From Heloderma charlesbogerti (lineage: Eukaryota; Chordata; Lepidosauria; Squamata; Helodermatidae): a stretch of 64,000 nt of DNA. Both the position numbers and the translations under genes were made by a program. Under the pieces are notes generated by a model. The model was not told the origin of the DNA. It saw only the letters and a list, made by a program, of their open reading frames with translations, and searched no databases. Positions 26,163-64,000 of this stretch are shown one piece after another. The stretch lies in the NCBI GenBank assembly GCA_026122225.1, contig JANEZZ010001866.1, positions 2,294,001-2,358,000 of the forward strand, in the 5' to 3' direction. Within the stretch, counting starts at the first letter, position 1. Each line of letters opens with the position of its first letter.

Positions 26163-29100
26163 TTACTTTGTTGTTGTTTACTCGTTCAGTTGCTTCCGAC
26201 TCTTCGTGACTCCATGGACCAGCCCATGCCAGAGCTTCCTGTCAGCCATCGCCACCTCCAGCTCCCCCAAGGCCGAGTCCGTCACCTCCAGAATATCATC
26301 CATCCACCTTGCCCTTGGTCGGCCCCTCTTCCTTTGGCCTTCCGCTTTCCCTAGCATCAGCATCTTCTCCAGGGTCTCCTGTCTTCTCATGATGTGGCCA
26401 AAGTACTTCAGTTTTGCCTTTAATATCATTCCCTCAAGTGAGCAGTCTGGCTTTATTTCCTGGAGGATGGACTGGTTTGATCTTCTTGCAGTCCAAGGCA
26501 CTCTCAGAATTTTCCTCCAGCACCACAGTTCAAAAGCATCTATCTTCCTTGGCACAGCCTTCCTTATGGTCCAGCTCTCACAGCCATAGGATACTACTGG
26601 GAATACCACTGCTTTAACTATGCGGACCTTTGTTGCCAGTGTGATGTCTCTGCTCTTCACTATTTTATCAAGATTTGTCATTGCTGTCCTCCCAAGAAGT
26701 AAACGTCTTCTGATTTCCTGGCTGCAGCCAGCATCTGCAGTAATCTTTGCGCCTAGAAAGACAGAGTCTGTCACTGCCTTCACATTTTCTCCCTCTATTT
26801 GCAGTTATCAGTCAAGCTGGTTGCCATAATCTTGGTTTTTTTTAGGTTTAACTGCAGCCCAGCTTTTGCACTTTCTTCTTTCACCTTCGTCATGAGGTTC
26901 CTCAGCTCCTCCTCGCTTTCAGCCATCAAAGTGGTATCATCTGCATATCTGAGATTGTTAATGTTTCTCCCAGCGATTTTAACTCCAGCCTTGGCTTCAT
27001 CAAGCCCAATACATCGCATGATGTGTTCTGCATACAGGTTGAATAGGTAGGGTGAGAGTGTACAACCCTGCCGTACTCCTTTCCCAATCTTAAACCAGTC
27101 CGTTGTTCCGTGGTCTGTTCTTACCATTGCTACTTGGTCGTTATACAGATTCCTCAGGAGGCAGACAAGATGACTTGGTATCCCCTTCCCACCAAGAACT
27201 TGCCACCATTTGTGATGATCCACACAGTCAAAGCCTTTAGAACAGTCAATAAAACAGAAATAGATGTTTTTCTGAAACTCCCTGGCTTTCTCCATTATCC
27301 AGCGGATATTGGCAATTTGGTCTCTAGTTCCTCTGCCTTTTCGAAACCCAGCTTGTACATCTGGCAATTCTCGTTCCATGAATTGCTGGAGTCTACCTTG
27401 CAAGATCTTGAGCATTACCTTACTGGCATGTGAAAGAAGTGCCACGGTTCGATAGTTTGAACATTCTTTGGTGCTTCCCTTTTTTGGTATGGGGATATAA
27501 GTAGATTTTTTCCCAATCTGTTGGCCATTCTTGCGTTTTCCAAATTTGCTGGCTTATGGCATGCATCACCTTGACAGCATCATCTTGCAAGATTTTAAAC
27601 AGTTCAGCTGGGATACCGTCATCTCCTGCTGCCTTGTTATTAGCAATGCTTCTTAAGGCCCATTCAACCTCACTCTTCAGGATGTCTGGCTCTAGCTCAC
27701 TGACCACACCGTCAAATCTATCCCCGATATTATTATCCTTCCTATACGGGTCTTCCGTATATTCTTGCCACCTTTTCTTGATCTCTTCTGCTTCTGTTAG
27801 GTCCTTGCCATCTTTGTTTTTGATCATACCCATTTTTGCCTGGAATTTACCTCCGATGTTTCTAATTTTCTGGAAGAGGTCTCTTGTCCTTCCTATTCTA
27901 TTACCTTCTTCCGCTTCCGCGCATTGCTTGTTTAACAATACTTCCTTATCTCTTCTGGCTAACCTCTGGAATTTTGCATTTAATTGGGCATATCTCCCCC
28001 TATCACTGTTGCCTGTTGCTTTCCTTCTTTCTTGGGCTGCTTCCAGTGTCTCAGCAGACAGCCATCTTGCCTTCTTGGTTTTCTTTTTCTTTGGGACTTT
28101 TTGGTTGCTGCCTCCTGAATAATGTTGCGAACTTCTGTCCATAGTTTTTCCAGGACCCCATCTACTAAATCTAGTCCCTTAAATCTATTCTTCACCTCCG
28201 CTGCATATCCATGAGGAATATTAGTGAGCTCATATCTAACTGATCTGTGGGTCTTCCCTATTCTCTTTAGTCTGATTCTAAATTGTGCAATAAGAAGTTT
28301 GTGATCTGAACTACAATCAGCTCCAGGTCTTGTTTTTACCGACTGCATAGATGTCCGCCACCTTTGGCTACAAAGGATGTAGTCAATCTGATTTCGGTGT
28401 CGACCGTCTGGTGAAGTCCATGTATAAAGTCGTCTCTTAGGTTGTTGGAAGAGAGTGTTTGTTATGCACAGTGAGTTGTCTTGGCAAAATTCTATCAGCC
28501 TATGTCCTGCTTCGTTTTGTTCGCCCAGACCATGCTTGCCTGTAATTCCAGGTGTCGTTTGACTACCCACCTTAGCATTCCAGTCTCCTGTAATGAAAGT
28601 AACATCTTTTTTTGGCATACTATCCAGTAGGTGCTGCAGTTCCTCATAGAACTGATCTACTTCTGCTTCTTCAGCATCTGTGGTTGGGGCGTATATTTGG
28701 ATCACTGTGATGCTAAATGGCTTACCCTGAATTCGAATTGAGATCAGTCTGTCATTTTTTGGATTGTATCCAAGCACTGCTTTAGCCACTTTATTATTAA
28801 TTATGAAGGCTACTCCATTTCTTCTGTGGTCCTCTTGTCCACAGTAGTAGATCTGGTGGTCATTTGATGTGAAGTGGCCCATTCCAGTCCACTTCAGTTC
28901 ACTGACACCCAAAATGTCTATATTTAATCTTGACATCTCCCCAGTAACCACATCCAATTTGCCCTGGCTCATAGATCTTACATTCCAGGTTCCTATGGTG
29001 TGTTGATCTTTAGAACATCGGATTCGTCGTTCACCACCAGCACCATCGGCTGCTAGCCGTCCTTTCAGCTTTGAGCTAGCTGCGTCATCACATCTGGGGC

Positions 29101-29262
29101 TAGTTGAACATATCCTCTGTTCCTCCCCAGTAGCATTTTGACCATCTTCCAACCTGGGAGTCCCATTTTCCGATGGTATACCGACATATCTCTGGTTGTA
29201 CTGATCCATTTAGTTTTCATGGCAAGAATACTGGGGTGGGTTGCCGTTTCCTTCCCCAGGGA
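26163..29262 (-). mobile_element. Near full-length RTE-clade LINE, broken
   Basis: Minus-strand order: endonuclease (frame from 29209: TWNVRSMSQGKLDVV, LGVSELKWTGMG, ITGDWNAKVGSQ, SSDHKLLIAQF), linker, then RT (QAGFRKGRGTRDQIANIRW, FIDCSKGFDCVDH, GVRQGCTLSPYLFNLYAEH, NLRYADDTTLMAE) and C-terminal region (CESWTIRKA, WTARRSNQSIL). The catalytic YADD is intact, but the coding is split over several frames (shifts near 28.1, 27.5 and 26.8 kb). It is a sister family to, not the same subfamily as, the BovB at 38.5 kb. Lies between ADAM1-like B and MAPKAPK5. Confidence 0.9.
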
Positions 29263-29730
29263 TCATATTTAGTCTGTGTTACTTTGGCCACCATAAAGAC
29301 AGTGGCGTTTTCTGCGCCAGCCTTTCCATACAGCAGCTTCAGAACATAAAAATACACACATATACACATTCATGCACACACAATTATTTTTTATACGTTT
29401 TATGGAGCTACTGTATAAATGCTGAAATGGGAATAGCTGCTGTTGAACTGACAAAATGGGGTTGACCCTCATACATCAATTCCAGAGCAATTTCCCCCTT
29501 TTTAGAGGGAATTGCCTCTGCACACTAACAAAACTTCACTTCATCAAGGGAATATTGGTCACAGCTGAGGCCAGAAAAAAGCCGCTGCAGACCCCCAAGA
29601 TGCTATGGAGAGGCCCGAGGGAGCAGCAGGTGGGCGAGGCCTTTTCCTGAACAGGGAGAGTCAGATGGCTCTTGAGGTAAACTAAAATGTGGCACAAAGA
29701 GGCCAGAGGAGAGTCAGCAAGACCTGCCTA
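29263..29730. other. Intergenic, nothing recognised
   Basis: AT-rich sequence with a short (CA)/(CATACA)-like stretch near 29355-29385. No gene or clear repeat seen. Confidence 0.4.
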
Positions 29731-29731
29731 A

Positions 29732-30491
29732 TGTCCTGCTCTAGAGCAAGTCTTGGCTGTCTGCAAGCCCATACAGGGAGCGAAGCAACAGAGTCATCAA
29801 GCCGGCAAGCAAATGGTCAAGCACACAGGTTTCAGTCCAAGGAGTTTTAAGCTAAGGCAGGAGTGGTCAAAATCCAGGCAGAGGACAGAACACTGTCAGT
29901 CAGGCAGGCAACAAGGATCAGGCAGCAGCGGGAGTAGTCAAGATAACCAGCAAGAGGTCAAACACAATAAAGCAGTCAGGTGCGTTACACAGCCCAGAAG
30001 CAGGGTCGTTGAGCAGTCCAGAAGGTCAGGAAGCAGAGCATCAGAGACAGGGCACGATTCAGGAGGCAGGGGACGCAGCAGAGGCTGGGAGGACCAAGTT
30101 GTTCCAACACTGGCTGGGTTTCCAGTGAAGGCTTTTAAGCCCAAAGCCAGCTAGACCCTCCCAGAGCTCAGCTGCAGCAGAGCTCCCTTTCCAGAGCCTA
30201 CTCCTGACGAGTCCCTTTCTCCTGAGGAGACCTCTTCTGGAGGCGAGCCCTCCTCTGCACAGGAGCCCTGCTAGCCTGCCGCTTGAGGCGACACACTCCC
30301 AGGGCCCAGGGGGTGGCTCAGCCGCTGCCTCAGAGGCAGAGTCCCTCTCTCCTGACAGGGAAGGCCTGACAGCCACTTCCCCCGAGGGTTCAGGTTCCTG
30401 TGGGTCTGTTGGCAGCCCCTGGCCTGGGGTACCCTGGGCTTCTGGGGCCTCCAGCTCCTCCTCTCAGGACTCCTCCAGTCAGGGCATAACA
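29732..30491 (-). mobile_element. Solo LTR, 760 bp, perfect 5-bp duplication
   Basis: TG...CA ends (minus: TGTTATGCCCTG to GAGCAGGACA) with identical CCTAA at 29727-29731 and 30492-30496. Minus orientation is preferred from a TATA-like GCTTAAAAGCC near 30130; an AATAAA on the plus strand (29965) is the counter-argument. No internal retroelement remains, so the element recombined to a single LTR. Confidence 0.82.
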
Positions 30492-30639
30492 CCTAATCAA
30501 AACCGCTGAGGAGAAATCACCCGTAAGACGCCATGCAAGCCGTCCAGCGTGGAAGGAAAACACCTCCACGGGTGAGGGGCCACTGGGGGACATTTGTACA
30601 GTGTGTGCATTTGCCATTATTGTATCTCTTTCTGCATAC

Positions 30640-30965
30640 CATTTCATGTATTACATTTCTATAACGCCCAATCGCCAAAGCTCTCTGGCCGGCTTACAAA
30701 GATTAAAAATCTTAAAAATACAGCATTATGGGTAATACAAGAACAGTTTAGCTACAAACATATAAACAGAGGAAACACACATATATCCACGCAATATCCC
30801 ATGACCTAATTAAAACCTATCACATGCTGCTGCCTGGGAGTGAAGATTTTAACCTGGCGCCAAAAAGATAACAGTGTTGGCGCCAGGCAGGCCTCACTGG
30901 GGAGTTAATTCCATAACTGGGCAGCTGTCACCGAGAAAGCCCTCCCCTTGTTGCTACCTGCCAAG
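30640..30965 (-). mobile_element. Antisense L2-type 3' end
   Basis: Reads in reverse as the L2 tail: CCGAGAAAGCCCTCCC, TTGGCGCCAGGC, AAGCTCTCTGGCC and CATTTCTATAACGCCCAAT. Confidence 0.6.
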
Positions 30966-31147
30966 TCTCCTTTGGAGGAAGTATCTCTCTCCATTCTTTT
31001 CCCCTCTTTTTGTCTGTAGCATTAACAGACTCCTCCTCTTTGCCATTTCAGGACCTTATGGAAGTTCTGGAAAATGGTTTGCCTTACCTATCATATATAG
31101 GGGCATCCTATGGGGGCACATTGATTCTGCAATTATATTAAAGCAGG

Positions 31148-31248
31148 GAGAGGCAACCTGCACCTTCCAGATGTTTTGGACAACTCCCAGAAGCCCCAAT
31201 GGTTTGGGGTTATGGGACTTGTAGTCCAGAACATCTGGAGGGCACTCT
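31148..31248. repeat. Hairpin repeat, CTCCAGATGT family (well preserved)
   Basis: Left TGCACCTTCCAGATGTTTTGGAC pairs with right TCCAGAACATCTGGAGGGC. ACAACTCCCAGAAGCCCC pairs with GGGGTTATGGGACTTGTAG-type sequence. Confidence 0.7.
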
Positions 31249-31249
31249 T

Positions 31250-33995
31250 GCAGTAAGGGATGAGCAAAGAAGGGTTGGGAAAACTGGCACAGGAAGGTAG
31301 AAAACCATGTGCCACAGGAAGGGGGCTGGGATATACTCCACCCCATACTCTTAAGAAATAGCCATTCACCACAAAGTGGTGGTGCTTGGCAAAAAGAGAT
31401 CAAACTGCCCTTGGAATTTCACTCTAACAGAACAGAGAATGAAAGAGAGTGGAGTATCTGGTGAGAAAAGTGCCCACACAATTCCACATTACATCATACC
31501 CTCTGCTAAGATGCAAAACCTGAAATGTTGAAAACATATTTTTTTAAAAACCAAGACAGAAACTTTTGAGAAATTTTAATAAAATTATTTATGTACACCA
31601 ATGCATAATATTTACATTTATATAATACTGATTCAAAAAGAAAACAAAACTGTGAGAGAGCAAAAGGGCACACTGAAAGTAAGGGGGGAAGCATGGGGGT
31701 GGGGTGGAGATGATTGGGCATAAAAGGTTAATGTGGGAGACAGCAATGCCAAAAATGTACATGCACACTGCCATTCAGTCTCAGAACAAATTCCTTCTCC
31801 TGGACAAGTTCCTGTATTTTCAAACAACAAATGTTTCAGACTAAGCCAGTTTCAAGGATATGGCCAATCATAAATAGACTCCATAGTTTTCTTCCGAAGG
31901 TATGCTGTGGGAAAATTTGCAATGGGGCAAATAAATGCGGAAAACGTTGCATTGAAACGAAAATAAAACCCACATGCATTTTCAGGGTGATCACTGGTTG
32001 GGCAGGACGTGCTATGAATCATAAAAGATTTCCCCCTGCTCCAAAGGAAAGTTTCCCGTTTTCTACATGTCTTCCTCTACAGCAGCCTTCCCCAACCTGG
32101 CACCCTCCATATGCGTTGGGCTACAGCTTCATCTTCAGCCAGCACAGCCAGCTCAGTTGGCATGACTTTGTTCCATTTTGCTTCCTGCCTTATTCCCATC
32201 TAACTCAGAAAGCAGCTGCTGATGCAGAGAAGCCCCATGCATGTATGGAGCCCTTCTGCTTGTGAGAACTCCTCCTGTTCACTTCCACAGAGACAGGAAA
32301 ACTGCGAGGGCATTCGTCTGAAGCAAATAGCAGGACTGGCACATGCAGAAAAGTCGCGCTTGCTTCACTGTTGGAAGACGGAGGTACTGATGGCGCCGTT
32401 GGTGTTTTTCGAGAGGAAGAGTTCCACTCTCCATGGACTTACCAATTCCAAGACTTTTATCCAGCATCTTCTTGTCTTGTACGATCAGTGGAATACAGAA
32501 CACATATTAAATATGTGGTCAAAAGATCTCAGACATTTAGCCTACTTTAAAATATGGCAGGGAGGCAAACAACGTGAGGTGTGAAAATAATTTTTTATTT
32601 AACACCACACCACTTAAAAGAGTTAAGGAAATAAAGCTAACTCTTTGTAGTAAAGGGACATAACAGCATTCCATCTTCAGCCTCACATTGTCATACACCT
32701 AATCTATTTTTCCTTAATATTCCAGGTGCCCCATCTGCCCAGATGCCAACTGAGTGGCAAGAACATGGCATTCTGGGAGCTGCTGTTGCCAGGGACCAGC
32801 CACTTCCACCTAAAAATGGGAAGGGACTGTAAGTTAGGCATAGGCCTTTCTTTCACCACTGCCTTCTTTGCGTGCGCGCGCTCGCAGCACTTCTACTAAA
32901 GGGACAATGCAAACTCTGTTGTCGATTTTCATCGCACCAGCACAAGCTGATCATTGAAATGCCCTGTCCCCAACACTGGCAGAGAAATCAAGGAACAATC
33001 ATTTCAAAGGAAAGGTTCATAAAACCCTTTGAAGATGACAGATGCCAATTATCACAAAGAAATAGGGAATGCCACTCCTGGTGTATAGTGGATCGGAAGG
33101 AGAATGGCAAAAGAATCATTAGCTTCTGGTTTGTCTGGAGGTCTTGTGTGGAAGGAAATCTCACCGGGCAATTATTAACAAGCTGGTGGTAAAATTCACC
33201 TCACTTAAGAGGACTTTTTAAAAGCGTACAAGAACATCTTTCTGCTTCTGCTGTTTACTTCTGAGTGGAAGCTTCCATCTCTCCTTAGCAACAGTGATTT
33301 TAAAACTTCCTGCTGTGGGACAGAAAACTCCATCTTTCTTGGCAGGGGTAATGTAAGCTTGTGGGCAGGTCCAGAGAAGGGCTTCTTGGCATGCGCTCTT
33401 CATGCCCATGCACTGCAGGCAAGACGTGTGGTCTGTAATTATGTCTTGGGTTGCCTTGAATTAGCTGTGGACAGATGTTGCAACCCACATGATGGAGGAT
33501 AGACAGTTGATACAATAAGCCCCCGCATCTCAATGTTCCTTCCCTCCCATCCTGCCAGAATAGCTTTCCATGCTTCCTGATCAATGCTGAAGAGCTAAAC
33601 CAAAAGCATGTGTCACATACTACTCATTGAGAGCTGCTGGAAAGGACCAAGAAAGAGGCAGTGATGCAAACAGACACCATCTCTGCTACACAGGGAAGGG
33701 TTCCGAGTTCTAGCTTACAAGGTTTACTGCAGAGACAGATACTGACTGATGAGCCAGGAAGAAGCAAAAGAACAAAAATGGAAGATAGCAATGATGTGGG
33801 ATGAGGTGATATGGCTCAGGAAACGAAGTGTAAACGATCCCAGAAGTAGTGAGCTATGAAAAAAGTCAACAAATCTTAGCAGACCTGAACCGGCACCTCA
33901 GTTGCTAAACGGCACAGGTGATTGTACCAAAATAATTCTATAAAACCATCATCAGCCCAGTCTTAAAAAGCAAACATGTTGTAAGATAGAAAACT
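31250..33995. other. Intergenic stretch 3' of MAPKAPK5, no gene seen
   Basis: Includes a half hairpin repeat (32083-32165) and an AT-rich segment (31560-31660). The open frames are short, lack domains and have no splice-supported partner. Confidence 0.4.
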
Positions 33996-34030
33996 AGAAA
34001 TATGTACAGATCTTTGTTAACCGAAATTGT

Positions 34031-34096
34031 AAAAAAAAGAAGAAGAAGAAGAAGAAGAAGGAGGAGGAGGAGGAGGAGGAGGAGGAGGAGGAGGAG
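34031..34096. repeat. (AGA)n(AGG)n compound microsatellite
   Basis: Purine-only AGA units grade into GGA units over about 65 bases. Apparent poly-Arg and poly-Leu/Pro frames here are artefacts. Confidence 0.95.
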
Positions 34097-34541
34097 CAGG
34101 AGGAAAACGGAAAAAAGCCACCATTTCCAGATTAGAGGACAACTTTGTGTCCTTTTTAGCTTCACGGGGGAAGTGAAAGGAAAGGAGAACCACTTGAAAC
34201 TGAGATCTCCAAGAGATGGGAATGTGTTTCCTTAGCAATTACAAGAAGTTCCTTGGTTAATCCAGCACAACTGGCTATTCTGCCATTGAAGTGGCTGCCT
34301 TGGAAGAAAGTTATGAGGGACAATCATGCTCTTCATGTCCCTCAGTCTCACTTCAAATAATTTATCGAGCTGAATGCAAAGTATGGAAATAGAACACCGC
34401 TAATTGATATAGGCTGTTAGCTGTTTGAAACAGGCATCTGGAGGGAGACTACAATTTCTGGTTATTGAAGAGAACACAGTAATAATTTGCCCCGTTTAAC
34501 AGTCATGACTTAAACGGTACATAATTTATTTTCATTCTCTC

Positions 34542-34547
<6 letters not shown>

Positions 34548-34587
<40 letters not shown>
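34548..34587. repeat. (TA)n microsatellite
   Basis: About 19 TA units roughly 190 bases beyond the MAPKAPK5 stop, possibly in its 3' UTR. Confidence 0.95.
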
Positions 34588-34589
<2 letters not shown>

Positions 34590-34683
34590 AGTTAAAAAAA
34601 ATATTACAGTACCAATGATTCTTGTTATCTACATCTATACAGCATTTTTCAAGCTGTGTGGAAATTTAATGAAATAATTATGA

Positions 34684-34689
34684 TTTATT
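34684..34689 (-). terminator. MAPKAPK5: Candidate MAPKAPK5 polyadenylation signal
   Basis: AATAAA on the minus strand about 90 bases after the stop codon. The 3' UTR may well extend further, through the (TA)n tract at 34548-34587. Confidence 0.4.
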
Positions 34690-34777
34690 AATTTACATAA
34701 AAATACTTTTTACAGTTTAAAGGATAACTTCTCAAAGGGTTAAAAAAATTGTTTTTGTCAAGAATAAGTAGCTCCAG

Positions 34778-63789
<29,012 letters not shown>

Positions 63790-63844
63790 CCTCCGCCGCT
63801 TCAGGCCCGGCGGGGAGGAGGGCGGCGCGGGTGTGGGGAGCGGG

Positions 63845-63967
63845 CTAGGCAGGGGGCCGCCCCTCCAAGTCGCCGTCGTCGGTGTCGTTGTCACCGCCGC
63901 TGCTGCCGCTGCCGCCGCCTCCGCCGCCGCCTCCGCCACCACCGCCTCCGCCGGGCTGCCGCCTCAT
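63845..63967 (-). CDS. Potential uORF encoding polyglycine (40 codons)
   Basis: An ATG at 63965-63967 opens a 40-codon frame starting MRRQP, then 14 consecutive glycines from a GGC/GGA/GGT run, a Ser/Gly stretch and an acidic end, stopping with TAG at 63845-63847, 55 bases before the MAPKAPK5 start and out of frame with it. Whether the transcript begins upstream of this ATG cannot be seen here. Confidence 0.4.
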   Translation of the reverse strand: MRRQPGGGGGGGGGGGGGGSGSSGGDNDTDDGDLEGRPPA

Positions 63968-64000
63968 CCCCGCCCAGCAGCCAGCGAAGGGACGGGAAGG

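Noticed and set aside
27556..28122. 188-codon plus-strand frame
   Set aside because: It is the antisense shadow of the RTE LINE coding strand.
33938..34238. Poly-Arg and poly-Leu/Pro frames
   Set aside because: Both are translations of the (AGA)n(AGG)n tract on opposite strands.

Overview
The window is vertebrate nuclear DNA from a squamate reptile (lizard or snake; I cannot go lower). Multi-exon genes with GT-AG introns sit in dense repeats: two RTE/BovB LINEs, L2 and CR1 LINEs, MIR-like tRNA SINEs, solo LTRs, hAT-type hairpin MITEs and many microsatellites.

Layout. (1) About 1-11.2 kb, + strand: the last six coding exons of TMEM116, a seven-helix receptor-like membrane protein; its earlier exons lie left of the window. 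(2) 17.6-19.8 kb and 23.2-25.4 kb, - strand: two complete intronless ADAM genes, each one exon with signal peptide, prodomain, metalloproteinase-like, disintegrin, Cys-rich, EGF-like and transmembrane parts. (3) 26.2-29.3 kb: a broken RTE LINE; 29.7-30.5 kb: a solo LTR with a perfect 5-bp target duplication. (4) 34.8-63.8 kb, - strand: all 14 coding exons of MAPKAPK5 (PRAK), which join to an uninterrupted 471-residue frame. Its introns hold a near full-length but broken BovB, a CR1 with a 472-codon open stretch, another solo LTR and other repeats. The right edge is the GC-rich MAPKAPK5 promoter and 5' UTR.

The order TMEM116 > < ADAM < ADAM < MAPKAPK5 matches the mammalian locus where the intronless ADAM1 genes (fertilin alpha) lie between MAPKAPK5 and TMEM116 in the MAPKAPK5 orientation. 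The two reptile ADAMs are therefore best read as ADAM1-type genes. Both keep HExxH but have lost the third zinc-binding histidine (Glu in one, Asp in the other), so they are probably non-catalytic.

Repeats visibly shape the genes. One TMEM116 splice acceptor uses a (TTC)n microsatellite as its polypyrimidine tract, another has a solo LTR ending 19 bases before the exon, and a hAT MITE in the same gene was split by a nested LTR. MAPKAPK5 has one GC-AG intron and a potential polyglycine uORF. No RNA gene or CRISPR array was recognised. Repeat family names come from recognition of conserved protein and terminal motifs, not from a database search.
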